Assembly (NCBI GenBank): GCA_965221845.1 | Contig: OZ244919.1 | Coordinates: 2,542,001-2,606,000 of the forward strand | DNA from: JAJEFO01 sp965221845 | GTDB lineage: Bacteria > Pseudomonadota > Alphaproteobacteria > Rhodobacterales > Rhodobacteraceae | DNA length: 64,000 bases | Direction: 5' to 3' | Shown: positions 42,451-51,965 of the stretch, in pieces | Numbering within the stretch: the stretch's first letter is position 1 | Layout of the letters: each line of letters starts with the position of its first letter | Made by a program: the position numbers and the translations under genes | Notes under the pieces: model-generated | What the model was told of the DNA's origin: nothing | The model's input: the letters and a program-made list of their open reading frames with translations, nothing else | Databases searched by the model: none

Positions 42451-42730
42451 GTTCCGACTCCTTCGCGGCTGTTGCCTCGGAGTGTACCGGCCACCGTCAG
42501 GCAAGCAACCGGATCGGGCGGCCGCGAACTCCTGCAACCGGGATGGCGCCCGGCAACCGGGTCAAACTGCGGTGCGAGTTGACGGCCAAGGTGATTGCGA
42601 TTCGCAGATTCCCGTGACGGCGTTGCAGCGCCATGCAGCAAAGGCTGTTCCACGTCCTCGACCAAGCCGGCAAGTCAGGCCGTCGCCGCCTCACCAAGGA
42701 AGTTGAACTACACCCGACAGTCGGGGCAGG
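42451..42730. other. Intergenic, transposon-end-like motif at 42702-42715
   Basis: No gene is recognisable. GTTGAACTACACCC at 42702-42715, preceded by CAGGCCG and CTCACCAAGGAA, resembles the run at 45502-45539 (CAGGCCG, then TGACAAGGAATCTGAACCACACCC). The mltB promoter may lie at the left side. Confidence 0.35.
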
Positions 42731-43330
42731 ATGATTTTTTGTCCGTCCAGTGAACGCCGCGCCGTGATTTCGGGGGGGTGGCCATTTCGTTTTCCATGTG
42801 GCGGCCTGCGGTCCATGGCGGTTCCTGCGGCACCGGAGCCGTCCGTCGACCTGCGCGCGGTCACGGTGCGCCCGGCCCGCGGCTGGCGCGGGCACCTGCT
42901 CCGGGACCGTCTGGTCGCGGAGCGCCACTGCCTGCCGTTCCACGGCATCGTCGGCAAGGGCCTGCTGCCCGGGTCGCGCTGCACGGCGGCCGGGCGCGTC
43001 CAGGCTGGCGGCGCGCGACCGCTGGATCGGGCGGTCGCAGGAGCGGCGGTTCTCCCGCCCGCACCTGGCCTGCAACGACTCCCGCTTCGTCATCCCGTTC
43101 CCGGACGGGTGCCGGACCTGGCGTCCCGCGTGCCGGGCCCGGGCCTGCGCCGGCTGTCCGCCGACATCGAGGCCGCGCACGGCTGCCCCGGTCCTGCTCG
43201 CGGAGACGTTCGTCGACGTCTCGAGGTTCACGGGGACCTGCTACGGCGCGTCGAACCGGCGCTCGCCGGGGCTGACGCGCGGCTTCGCGCGCGCGTCCGG
43301 CGGAACGGCGCGCTCGGGACCGCCCCTGAT
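42731..43330 (+). pseudogene. DUF4338 (DruA-like) gene, multiply frameshifted
   Basis: Pieces of a DUF4338 protein occur in order in three frames: VDLRAVTVRPARGWRGHLLR, then AARDRWIGRSQERR, HLACNDSRFVIPF, then VPDLASRVPG and LRRLSADIEAAHGC, then LLAETFVDVSRFTGTCYGAS. No single frame is open across it, so at least three frame changes are present. It ends at the 3' end of the Calx-beta gene. With the remnants at 10553 and 14354 it is the third decayed DUF4338 copy in the window. Confidence 0.6.
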
Positions 43331-43845
43331 CAGCATCCCTTCTTGATCCACGGCGCGACACAGGACTGCGCCTGCGAAACGGGCGTCGCATCGGTGATGG
43401 TGGCGGTCGTGGGTCCCGCGAAGGTCCAGCGGGAAGCGGGCACGGTGCGCCAGCCGACCTGACCCCAGCGGGACGCGATCTGCACCTGCAGCTTGCGCAA
43501 CCGGATGGTGAAGGTCTCATCCCCTTCGACCGCCTCATCCGTGAAGGTCTCCACCGTGATGGCCAGGGGCTGGCCCGCGGTTCCCCGGACATGGTGGGAC
43601 CAGGAATGGGCGGTGGCATAGTCTTCGCCCTCAATGGCGGTGCCGCCGTCGGTGTCGTACCACAGGCGGATGGGCAGGGCGCGGCCGTCCCCCGGGCTCG
43701 GGGCTGTCGGCTGCACCGTGATGGCAAACCGTGCTGTCTCGCCCTCGGTGACGGTCACGTCTGCGGCGGTGGCCGGCACCGCCAGCAGCAGCGCGGCCAG
43801 CAGCCCGCATCCCGCTTCTCTCCAATCATGTTTCCCTGTCAGCAT
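43330..43845 (-). CDS. Secreted single Calx-beta domain protein
   Basis: This 171-aa protein starts at ATG 43845 with AGGAGGG seven bases upstream. A signal peptide (GLLAALLLAVPATAADV) is followed by one Calx-beta domain: TVTEGETARFAITVQP, GTAIEGEDYATAHSW and the diagnostic VEGDETFTIRL. The C-terminus ends QSCVAPWIKKGC with two Cys that could pair. Calx-beta units are usually repeated in large adhesins; a free single unit is unusual and may be a fragment of a larger gene cut by the neighbouring DUF4338 debris. Function unknown. Confidence 0.7.
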   Translation of the reverse strand: MLTGKHDWREAGCGLLAALLLAVPATAADVTVTEGETARFAITVQPTAPSPGDGRALPIRLWYDTDGGTAIEGEDYATAHSWSHHVRGTAGQPLAITVETFTDEAVEGDETFTIRLRKLQVQIASRWGQVGWRTVPASRWTFAGPTTATITDATPVSQAQSCVAPWIKKGC

Positions 43846-44128
43846 CAGCGAACCCTCCTGTTGTCGTGATCCCAGAACCCCGCTGTCCAGCGCAGTTCCG
43901 GGTGGCATGTCTGAAGTCCCCTGCCGCAAGAAGGGCTGCTATGTCAAGCGGGTGTACCTACTGGGCAGCAATTCCCGCAAGCGCGACCGCATGGCGGCAA
44001 GCGGCTTTCCACGGGGGAAGTCATTGAAAACATGCCTTGAACAGGACCCTGCATCGGGCTGGATATGTGAGGAACCGGCACTGAAAGTTTGCGAAAGATC
44101 ATTTCGCGGTTCCTTTTAACAACGCCGC

Positions 44129-45428
44129 TTCCACTCCGAAGTGCAACATCAGCCAGCGAGGGGCGAAGCCCGAGCGGCGGCGGTCCCTTCACCGGGAGGC
44201 GTAGCCAGTCTTCCGGGGCGGTGCAAGCCCTGCCGGGCGCTGTCCGCGGCCCGCCGGACGCAGGGAGGGCGGAGCCCGACCGGAGGACGGCGGGCCGCGG
44301 ACAGCGCGCATCTCCCCTCGGAGCCGCCCCCGGCGGCCCCGGAAGGCCACCTCAGGGCGGCTGCGCCCGGGTAGGAAGGCCTCGGACGGGGTGAGGTAGC
44401 CCAGCGCCTTGCGCGGCCGCGCGTTGAGGCGGTCCTGGACGGCCTGCACCTCTGCGTCCGTCACCTTGCGGAAGTCCGTGCCCTTGGGCAGGTATCCCCG
44501 CACGAGGCCGTTGGTGTGCTCGTTCAGGCCGCGCTCCCAGGAGTGGCAATGCCGCGCGAAGAAGAACCCCGCGCCCAGCGCCTCGGCCACCCTGGCATGG
44601 CCCGCGAACTCCTTGCCGTTGTCCGCGGTGACCGTGTGCACGGGGAGAGGGCCCAGCATGCCGGTCATGGCCGAGCCGACCGCGTCCGCCGTCTTCCTCC
44701 CGACCCTTTCGAGCAGCGTGTGCCTGGACGCCCTGTCCACCAGGGAGACAAGCGCGCCGCCGGTGCCCTTGCCGTTGATTCGTGTCCGCCTCCCGGTCGC
44801 CGACCCGTTCCTTCGCCTCCACGACGTCCGGGCGCTCGGAGATGTCCACCCGGCCCGGGATGCGGCCGCGGCCCGCGTGGGCCCCGCCCTTCCGGTTCGG
44901 CTTCCTGCCGCGGCGGCGGAGATGCCGCCAGAGACCGCCGCCGGCCTTCCGGTCGGCGTGGATGCGCTCGTAGATCCACTGACGCCCCGCCATCGGCTCG
45001 CCCTCCTTGCGGAGGCGCCCGCTGACCTGCTCGGGGCTCCAGCCCTCGGCCAGCCGCTCCTCCGCCATGCGCCACAGCTCCGGCGTCATCTTGCGCGCCA
45101 CCGACGAGGCCGCGCTGCGGCGCCTGTCCGACTTGCGCTGGGCCTGCTTGTGGCGGTAGCCGCGCCTGCCGGCGTTGCGCCGCACCTCGCGCCAGACCGT
45201 CGTGCGGTCGCGGCCGAGCTGGCGGGCGATCGCCGGGCCGGAAAGCCCGCTTTTCCTCAGGGCGTGGATCTGGCAGCGTTCCGCATGAGGCCGGTGGCGA
45301 TGGCCCTCGGGCATGACAGTCTCCTTGCTTCATCACAGGGACTGTCGTCGCCGCCTGGCCGATTCGCAACATCATGTGTCGTCGAACGACCAGGAACACT
45401 GCATCAGGTGTTGCACTTCAGATTGGAA
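44129..45428. mobile_element. IS30-family insertion sequence (about 1.3 kb)
   Basis: Imperfect terminal inverted repeats TTCCACTCCGAAGTGCAACA (44129-44148) and, inverted, TTCCAATCTGAAGTGCAACA (45409-45428) flank a minus-strand IS30 transposase. Similarity of the ends may extend about 15 bp further out on both sides, so the exact limits are uncertain. It is inserted in the MITE-like element. Confidence 0.8.
44189..45314 (-). pseudogene. IS30-family transposase, one-base frameshift
   Basis: The N-terminal frame from ATG 45314 reads an HTH region (QIHALRKSGLSGPAIARQLG, then RDRTTVWREVRRNAGRRGY), the RLRKEGEPMAGRQWIYERI block and GDREADT with the first catalytic Asp. Near 44775 the frame slips. 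Dropping one A joins DT to INGKGTGGALVSLVD, after which VTADNGKEFAG (second Asp) and WERGLNEHTNG (Glu) follow in the other frame. IS30 elements do not normally use programmed frameshifting, so this is most simply an inactivating insertion; sequencing error is possible. Confidence 0.8.
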
Positions 45429-45475
45429 CGGGGGTAAAAAATGAGAAAATTATCTACCGGGAATTGCTGCCTACT

Positions 45476-45539
45476 GGGGTGTAGCCCAGATTAGTTGCTC
45501 AGGCCGAGGCAGCCTGACAAGGAATCTGAACCACACCCC
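45476..45539. repeat. 64-bp inverted-repeat remnant (GGGGTGTAGCCCAGATTA ... AATCTGAACCACACCCC)
   Basis: GGGGTGTAGCCCAGATTA at 45476-45493 pairs imperfectly with AATCTGAACCACACCCC at 45523-45539. It looks like two transposon ends with the middle lost, abutting the target duplication of the neighbouring element. Single ends of similar sequence occur at 19303 and 42702. Confidence 0.4.
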
Positions 45540-45591
45540 CTCCTGCGCGACCTGCTTGATCACGCGACCAAAACGTGCTCAAATCCTTTTC

Positions 45592-46380
45592 ATGAGCTTC
45601 GAGGAAAGGTCTGCATTTTCGGCAGAGCTCTGCCGGGCTGCCGGAGCGCGGGCGCGAGACTACTTCACCCGCCGCGATCGACTGCGCGTTGACCGGAAGG
45701 GCTGTCAGGACTGGGTGAGCGAAGCCGACCGCAACATCGAATCGTTCATCCGCGAGAGCATTTCGGCAGCGTGGCCGGAGGACGGAATCGTCGGCGAAGA
45801 GCATGACGACATCCCTGGCTCAAGCGACTTCAAGTGGGTCATTGACCCGATAGACGGCACCACGAATTTCCTCAACGGCATTCCTGCATGGGCTGTGGTT
45901 CTCGCAGGAGTGTCTGCAGGCGAGACGCAGATCGGCGTCGTTCATGACCCGATCCACGATGAGACATTTTCGGCCGTTCGCGGGTGCGGGGCAAGGCTGA
46001 ACGGGCAGGCAACGCACGTGGCGAAGGGCAAGACGCTGGACGACGGGATCGTCGCGGTGGGTTACTCGAACCGGGTGGAGGCCCGGAACGTCGCCTCAAT
46101 GATTGGCGCCCTTGTCATCCAAGGGGCGATGATTCATCGCAATGCCAGCGGCGCCCTGTCCCTGGCCTACGTGGCTGCGGGGCGCCTGGCTGGATACGTG
46201 GAAGAGCACATGAACGCCTGGGACTGCCTGGCGGGCCTGCTTCTCGTGACCGAGGCGGGCGGGCTGGTCGAGGACCGGGATGCCGATGAGATGATTCGCG
46301 ACGGGGGGCGTGTGATCGCCGGTGCGCCGGAGGTCTTTGAAGCGCTGAAATCCATCGCGGCACCGGCGTGGAGCGCTTGA
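45592..46380 (+). CDS. Inositol monophosphatase family phosphatase
   Basis: This 262-aa Mg2+-dependent Li+-sensitive phosphatase has the metal motifs IVGEEHDD (Glu), WVIDPIDGTTNFLNG (two Asp) and EEHMNAWDCLAGLLLVTEAGG (Asp). Family members act on inositol-phosphate, histidinol-phosphate, fructose-1,6-bisphosphate or PAP. It converges on the Afu-like transporter operon, whose family imports phosphorylated sugars, so a sugar-phosphate substrate is a reasonable inference. The start ATG 45592 has no strong ribosome site, and TTG or GTG alternatives upstream are possible. Confidence 0.85.
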   Translation: MSFEERSAFSAELCRAAGARARDYFTRRDRLRVDRKGCQDWVSEADRNIESFIRESISAAWPEDGIVGEEHDDIPGSSDFKWVIDPIDGTTNFLNGIPAWAVVLAGVSAGETQIGVVHDPIHDETFSAVRGCGARLNGQATHVAKGKTLDDGIVAVGYSNRVEARNVASMIGALVIQGAMIHRNASGALSLAYVAAGRLAGYVEEHMNAWDCLAGLLLVTEAGGLVEDRDADEMIRDGGRVIAGAPEVFEALKSIAAPAWSA

Positions 46381-46667
46381 GGCGGGTTCCGCGGGCTTCA
46401 GCGGCGCTTGAGCGCGGATCCGGACAGGTCGGCGGCCCCGGAAGCGCTCCGGGCCGGCCGGGGCGTCAGGCGACGGCAGGGGACTGCGGAGCGCGTGATC
46501 GGGGATGAAGCTGCAGCCTGGCCGGCCCGTGCAAACCGCCCGGCGCGACGAGGGTCGCGACCGTTTCCCGCGCATTTCGCACGATGCCGGCCCAGGCGGA
46601 CAAGGACCGTGAGACCGCTTCCGGCGGCGTGATCGTCCCCGCGCGGCAGCGGAGCCGGACGGGTGCG

Positions 46668-47735
46668 TCACGCCTCTCCCGGCAGCAGCACGGGCCCCTT
46701 GGCGGCAAAGGCCATGCGCAAGTCCGTGCCGACCTGCAGCGGGTTGTCCACGTCGTCCTGCACGGCAAAGACCTGTCCGAACCCGCCCTCCAGCGTGTAC
46801 TCCATCCGCACGCCGACATACGTTGCCTTTGCGACCGTCGCATGCACGCCGGAATCGCGGTCGAGCACAATGCGGGAAGGGCGCACGGCAAGCGTGGCCG
46901 GCCCCAGGGGCAGGCCACGCGCCGGCAGCCGGTGCCGGTAGCCCTCGATCTCGATCGTCGCGGCGGCGCCATCGAGTTCGACAACCTGGCAGTCGATCAG
47001 GTTCGCCTCTCCGATGAAGTCCGCAACGAAACGGTCGTTCGGCGCGTCATACAGTTCGCGCGGCGTGCCGATCTGGGCGATGGCTGCGTTGCGCATCACG
47101 ACGATCTCGTCGGAAACCGCGAGCGCCTCTTCCTGGTCGTGCGTGACGTAGACCACGGTCAGGCCGAGATCCTGCTGGATCGCGCGGATGTCCTCGCGCA
47201 CCTGCCTGCGCAACTTGGCGTCGAGATTCGAAAGCGGCTCGTCAAAGAGCAGGACCTGCGGCTCGAGCACCAGGGCGCGCGCCACCGCAACCCGCTGCTG
47301 CTGGCCGCCCGACAGCTCGGACGGCAGGCGCCCGTCGAAACCCTTGAGGCCCACCAGCTCCAGCCCCTGCAACGCGCGAGAGCGGGCCTCCCCCTTTCCG
47401 AAACCCGAGAAGGTCAGGCCGTACATGACGTTTTCCAGCACGCTCATATGCGGGAAGAGCGCGTAGGACTGGAAGACCATCGACACGTCGCGATCGGTCG
47501 CCGGCAACGTCGTGACTTCCACGTCGCCAATGAAAATCCGCCCCGCGGTGGCCATTTCCAGCCCCGCAATCATCCGGAGCGTCGTGGTCTTTCCGCAGCC
47601 CGAAGGGCCGAGCAGGGTCACGAGCCTGCCCGCGTCCACGACCAGGTCGATGTTGTCAACCGCGACGACATCCTTGCCGAATCTCTTCGAGACGCCCGAA
47701 AACCGGATGGGTGCGGCCTTTGATGCGATGCTCAT
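46668..47735 (-). CDS. afuC: ABC transporter ATP-binding protein (AfuC/FbpC-like)
   Basis: This 355-aa ATPase has GPSGCGKTTTLRMIAG (Walker A), MVFQSYALFPHMSV (Q-loop), LSGGQQQRVAVARAL (signature), LLFDEPLSNLDAKLR (Walker B) and VTHDQEEAL (H-loop), plus a C-terminal TOBE domain. All catalytic residues are intact. GAGGAGGGCGTGAG precedes ATG 47735. Last gene of the afuA-afuB-afuC operon. Confidence 0.9.
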   Translation of the reverse strand: MSIASKAAPIRFSGVSKRFGKDVVAVDNIDLVVDAGRLVTLLGPSGCGKTTTLRMIAGLEMATAGRIFIGDVEVTTLPATDRDVSMVFQSYALFPHMSVLENVMYGLTFSGFGKGEARSRALQGLELVGLKGFDGRLPSELSGGQQQRVAVARALVLEPQVLLFDEPLSNLDAKLRRQVREDIRAIQQDLGLTVVYVTHDQEEALAVSDEIVVMRNAAIAQIGTPRELYDAPNDRFVADFIGEANLIDCQVVELDGAAATIEIEGYRHRLPARGLPLGPATLAVRPSRIVLDRDSGVHATVAKATYVGVRMEYTLEGGFGQVFAVQDDVDNPLQVGTDLRMAFAAKGPVLLPGEA

Positions 47736-47747
47736 CTCACGCCCTCC

Positions 47748-49961
47748 TCAGGCATCCGGGCGCGACTGCGCCGTGCGGCGCCCCATCCGGGTGCGCCCGA
47801 CGATCAGCTGCATCAGCGCCACGGCGGAAAGCATGACGAAGATCAGCGCCGTGGAGTAGGCGATCGCGAGGCCGTAGTCGTTGTTCTCGACCCGCCCGAT
47901 GATGTAGCTGGTGGCCATGTCATGTTCCGCCGACACGAGGAAGATCACGGCCGAGATCGCGGTCATGGCGCGCACGAAGGAATACACGAGCGCGGCGAGA
48001 ATCGCCGGCCGCAGGAGCGGAAGGATGATCCGGCGGAAAGTCTGCCACGAGTTGGCGCCAAGCGTCAGGGAGCTTTCATCCAGCGACCTGTCGAGCTGGG
48101 ACATGGACGCGATGCCGGCGCGAACGCCCACGGGCATGTTGCGGAAGATGAAGCTGACCACGAGAATGACGCCGGTTCCGGTGATCTCGATCGGCGGCAC
48201 GTTGAAGGCCAGGATGTAGCTTACGCCGATGACCGTGCCAGGGATCGCGAAGGACAGCATCGTGCCGAACTCGAACGCGCCCTTTCCAGCGAAGCTCTGC
48301 CTGGTCAGCAGATAGGCCGTGACGAGCCCGACGGCCCCCGTCAGGGGCGCCGCGATCGCGGCGATGGTGATCGTCGTCCAGAAACTGTCCCAGGCGGCCC
48401 CCGTCCAGCGGATGCCCTCCTCCCCGATCCTCACCGAGAAGGCCGTGACGTAGTGCTTGAGGGTGAGCGAGCTGTTGACGCCCCAGAGCTCCACGACGCT
48501 TCCATAGACGATCATGCCGTAGACCGTTGCCGTGAAGGCCGCCCAGCCAAGCGCCACGATCATCGCCGGAACCGCGAGACCGTTTGGCATCAACGGGTGC
48601 ACGCCTGCGTCGCCCTTTCCGGAAACGGTGGTGTAGCTCCTCTTTCCAAGCCAGGTCCGCTGGGCGAAGAAGGCGGACAGGGTGAAGAACAGCAGGACCA
48701 TGGCAAGCACCGCCGCACGGCCCTGGTCGTACTGGGCGCCGACGATCGCGAAGAAGATCTCGGTCGACAGCACATCGAAGTTGCCGCCCAGAACGAGGGG
48801 GTTGCCGAAATCGGCCATGCTCTCGATGAAGCCCAGCAGGAACGCGTTGGCCAGCCCCGGGCGCATCAGCGGCAGCGACACAGTGCGGAACGTCTGCCAG
48901 CGGCTGGCGCGCAGCGTCTGCGCGGCTTCCTCCATCGACGGAGCGACGCCCTCGACCACGCCGATCAGAACGAGGAAGGCAATGGGCGTGAACGCCAGCG
49001 TCTGCGCGATCAGCACGCCGGGCATGCCGTAGAGCCACCGGGTCGGCTGCGTGCCGAACAGCTCGGCCAGGAAGACCGTCACGGAACCGGACAGGCCGAA
49101 GAGCAGGATCAGCGCGAGGCCGATCACGAAGGGCGGCGTGATGATCGGCAGCACCGTAAGCGCACGGAGCATGCGCTTCCAGCGGAAGCCGGAGCGGGTC
49201 ACGACAAGGGCGAAGGCAAGGCCCAGAACGGTGGTGATGAAGCCGACGGCGACGGCAAGGGCAAGTGAATTCAGCGCCGCGCCGCATCTTGTGCCAGAAA
49301 AGCAGCCCAGCCCCCAGAGACGGTCATCGAGGAACTTGCCGGCAAATGCCGAGAGCGAGTATGCGCCCGCGTCGGTCACGAAGGCCGAGAACAGCATGTT
49401 CGCGATGGGAAAGAACACGAAGGCGGTGACAATGGCGACCACGCCGCCAATCGCGCCGGTCACGAAGACGTCGCCATTGACCGCGCCCCGCGCGGCGATG
49501 CCCTGCGTGAACAGGAACAGGAAGGCGGACGCGCAGGTCATCGCGCCGTATCCCATCCCGAACTGGCGATCACCCAGCGCGCCAAACGCTTCATTCATCC
49601 ACTGGAAATTGAATCCGCGGATGCCGATTGAAAATCCCTGAACGATCAGCCAGCCGAATCCAAGCGCGCCTGCGACGGTCAGAATCCGGGAATAGCCGGG
49701 GTCGGACTTCTCCCGGCCGAGTGCCAGGAGCGGCATGAGGAGCGGGACCAGCAACGGGGCCAGCCACAGCTTCTCGCCCTGTCCCACCAGGAAGGCGGCC
49801 GGGGAATGGTCCTCTTCAAACGGGTATCCGTCGGCCAGCCACCCGAACGAGAAGAAGCCGCCCTCCACCCCGTACCAGGGGCAGAGGGCGAAGCCGACCC
49901 AACCGGCGACGATCCAGAAGATCAGGGCCGGCGGGGTCCGCGCTGCTTTCGCGGGCGTCAC
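47748..49961 (-). CDS. afuB: ABC transporter permease with two fused permease domains (AfuB/FbpB-like)
   Basis: This 737-aa inner-membrane protein has an extra hydrophobic N-terminal region of about 200 residues, then two permease halves. Each half has an EAA loop: EEAAQTLRASRWQTFRTVSL followed by PLMRPG, and ESSLTLGANSWQTFRRIILP followed by LLRPA. The start is GTG 49961 directly after the TAG stop of afuA, so translation is coupled. It forms the whole membrane channel with two AfuC subunits. Confidence 0.9.
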   Translation of the reverse strand: MTPAKAARTPPALIFWIVAGWVGFALCPWYGVEGGFFSFGWLADGYPFEEDHSPAAFLVGQGEKLWLAPLLVPLLMPLLALGREKSDPGYSRILTVAGALGFGWLIVQGFSIGIRGFNFQWMNEAFGALGDRQFGMGYGAMTCASAFLFLFTQGIAARGAVNGDVFVTGAIGGVVAIVTAFVFFPIANMLFSAFVTDAGAYSLSAFAGKFLDDRLWGLGCFSGTRCGAALNSLALAVAVGFITTVLGLAFALVVTRSGFRWKRMLRALTVLPIITPPFVIGLALILLFGLSGSVTVFLAELFGTQPTRWLYGMPGVLIAQTLAFTPIAFLVLIGVVEGVAPSMEEAAQTLRASRWQTFRTVSLPLMRPGLANAFLLGFIESMADFGNPLVLGGNFDVLSTEIFFAIVGAQYDQGRAAVLAMVLLFFTLSAFFAQRTWLGKRSYTTVSGKGDAGVHPLMPNGLAVPAMIVALGWAAFTATVYGMIVYGSVVELWGVNSSLTLKHYVTAFSVRIGEEGIRWTGAAWDSFWTTITIAAIAAPLTGAVGLVTAYLLTRQSFAGKGAFEFGTMLSFAIPGTVIGVSYILAFNVPPIEITGTGVILVVSFIFRNMPVGVRAGIASMSQLDRSLDESSLTLGANSWQTFRRIILPLLRPAILAALVYSFVRAMTAISAVIFLVSAEHDMATSYIIGRVENNDYGLAIAYSTALIFVMLSAVALMQLIVGRTRMGRRTAQSRPDA

Positions 49962-50999
49962 CTACTGCGGCAGGGTCGAAACCTCTTCGTCCCACTTCTG
50001 CAGCAGGCGCCTGCGTTCGTCCGAAGAGCCGTACTTCCTGAAGTCGTAGTCGATCAGCTTGATCAGGCTCATGTCCGGCGCACTCTCCGAGGTCTTCGCC
50101 CCCTTGTTCGACGGGACCTGGAATGCATTCACTTGCAGCGCGAGATTCTGCGCCTCGACCGAGAGCGCCCAGTCATAGAACATCCTGGCCTCTTCCAGGT
50201 TCCGCGCGCCTTCGATTATCGACATCGAACCGATCTCGTATCCGGTCCCTTCGCACGGCGCCACGACCTTGATCGGGAACCCGGACACGGCCTGCTTGAC
50301 CGCATCATGCATGAAGACGATGCCGATGGTGTTCTCGCCGCGACCCGCCGCCTTGATGGGCGCCGAGCCCGACTTCGTGTACTGGTTGATGTTGGCGTGG
50401 AGCCCCTTCATGAACTCGAACCCCTCGTCCTCGCCGAATATCTGCACCATCGATGCAAGGGTCGTGTAGGCCGTGCCTGACGAGTTCGGGTTCGCCATCT
50501 GGACATGCCCCTTGTATTCCGGTTTCAGCAGGTCCTTCCAGCAGGACGGCTCAGGCAGGTCGTTCGCGGCCAGGAGCTCGGTGTTGTAGCCGTAGCCGAG
50601 CGCTCCGGAATAGATGCCGATGGTCTTGTTGCCGGCGCTCTCGGCCTGCGCAATCGCCCAGTCATGCAGCTGGTCGCGCATGGGCGAAAGGTACTCCATG
50701 GTCAGGCCCTCCTCCGCGGCCTGCAGGTGCGGGTCGCCGGTGCCGCCCCACCAGACATCGCCCTTGGGGTTGGAGGATTCCGCGCGGATCTGCGCGAAGG
50801 TCTCCCCCGAAGACTTGCGGGTCATGTTCACGTCGATTCCCGTCGCGTCCTCGAAGCTCCGGGCCATCAGCTGGCACCAGTCCTCCTGCGCCGAGCAATA
50901 GTACGTCAGCTTGTCGGCAAACGACGCCGAAACCATCGCTGCGAGCGCGACCAGGGTTCCCGCCATCGCGGCTGCCATCCTCTTCATCTCGATCTTCAT
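49962..50999 (-). CDS. afuA: ABC transporter periplasmic binding protein, AfuA-like (phosphorylated sugar type)
   Basis: This 345-aa family 1/6 binding protein has a signal peptide (AAAMAGTLVALAAMVSASFA). Blocks DVWWGGTGDPHLQAAEEGLT, MANPNSSGTAYTTLA, YTKSGSAPIKAAGRGE and GIVFMHDAV follow the AfuA group. That group was once called iron-binding but in Actinobacillus binds hexose phosphates. The tyrosine pair typical of FbpA iron sites is not evident, favouring sugar-phosphate. GGAGAGGAAGAAG precedes ATG 50999. Head of the operon. Confidence 0.85.
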   Translation of the reverse strand: MKIEMKRMAAAMAGTLVALAAMVSASFADKLTYYCSAQEDWCQLMARSFEDATGIDVNMTRKSSGETFAQIRAESSNPKGDVWWGGTGDPHLQAAEEGLTMEYLSPMRDQLHDWAIAQAESAGNKTIGIYSGALGYGYNTELLAANDLPEPSCWKDLLKPEYKGHVQMANPNSSGTAYTTLASMVQIFGEDEGFEFMKGLHANINQYTKSGSAPIKAAGRGENTIGIVFMHDAVKQAVSGFPIKVVAPCEGTGYEIGSMSIIEGARNLEEARMFYDWALSVEAQNLALQVNAFQVPSNKGAKTSESAPDMSLIKLIDYDFRKYGSSDERRRLLQKWDEEVSTLPQ

Positions 51000-51965
51000 C
51001 TTCTTCCTCTCCTATCGGGTTGGGCCGGGCCGGTTGATCCGGCGTGCAGCTCCCAAGGTGTCATCAGGCCCTGCCCTTTCCGTCACCGCCAGTCGTTCCA
51101 TGATCCTTGCCGGGACGGACCATAGTCCGGCATTGAGCCGAGGCGCAACGGCCAAGGCGACTGTCCAGGGTCATCCACGCTAATTTTTCTTGACAGCGAA
51201 CCGCCGCCCCGGCCCGGAAAATCAGGAAGACGAATCGCCTTTCGGGCCCGAAAGAAGCCGTTTCGGTGTCCGGACGGCCACCGCTGGCGGCAAACCGGCG
51301 AAAACCAGCCACCCCGATACCTTGTCCGGCCGCCAGACGACACGCTTGTCTTAGCGTGGGAAAGTCCTGCGACTGTCGGAAAACTTTCGCCGAAGGGCAG
51401 GCCCGGCCACGCCGCAATTGCGCGCGCCTCCGTTTCGGCAGCCTGCCGCGTTCCGTGTCGTCCATCGGCCACCCCCTGGACGTCGCCCTGCGGCCGAAGC
51501 CGCGCCAGCCCGCAACTGGCCCGCGCGGCGGGGCAGTCCTGCCCAAGAGGACGGGAAGTCGCCTGACCAAGCTTCCGGAGCGCCCCCCCCCGCCGCTTCG
51601 AAGCGGGGCGGCAGGGCGCCGGCGGCCAGGCAGGCCGCGCAGGACAGCGCGGCGCTCATCGGTTTCGGAAGGCGCTGCGTGCGCTGACGGATGCTCCCGG
51701 CCCCGGGAGCGGCGACCACGGCTTGCCGGAGAAGCCTCGGGCGCCTCCGCCGCAGTTTCCGACAGCTTGACGATCCGGTCCCTTTCGGCGACGGGCTGGC
51801 ACGCGGCCTCGGCACCTCCAGCGGCCGGCGCCCCGACGGCCGGCCGCTCTTCGGAACTTCAGGGAGAGCCGGAGCCGCTCTCCGGAACCGTCCCGCCGGC
51901 TTTCCGGCGGCCTGGCCGCGCGTCAGTTCCAGGCAACACCGTGACAAGCCGCGCGGCACTTGCCG
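51000..51965. other. 966-bp region without a recognisable gene
   Basis: Only Arg/Ala/Pro-rich open frames occur, without domains or convincing ribosome sites. The afuA promoter must lie at the left side. The stretch 51180-51260 is slightly more AT-rich than its surroundings. I see no RNA gene. Confidence 0.45.

Larger units (their letters stand above)
43964..45471. mobile_element. About 208-bp MITE-like element with 14-bp TIRs and 5-bp TSD, split by an IS30 element
   Basis: GGCAGCAATTCCCG at 43964-43977 and its exact reverse complement at 45458-45471 form terminal inverted repeats. Directly outside both ends is TACTG (43959-43963 and 45472-45476), a 5-bp target duplication. Subtracting the IS30 insertion leaves about 208 bp without coding capacity. 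The left 108 bp nearly match 14618-14725 in inverse orientation. Confidence 0.65.
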
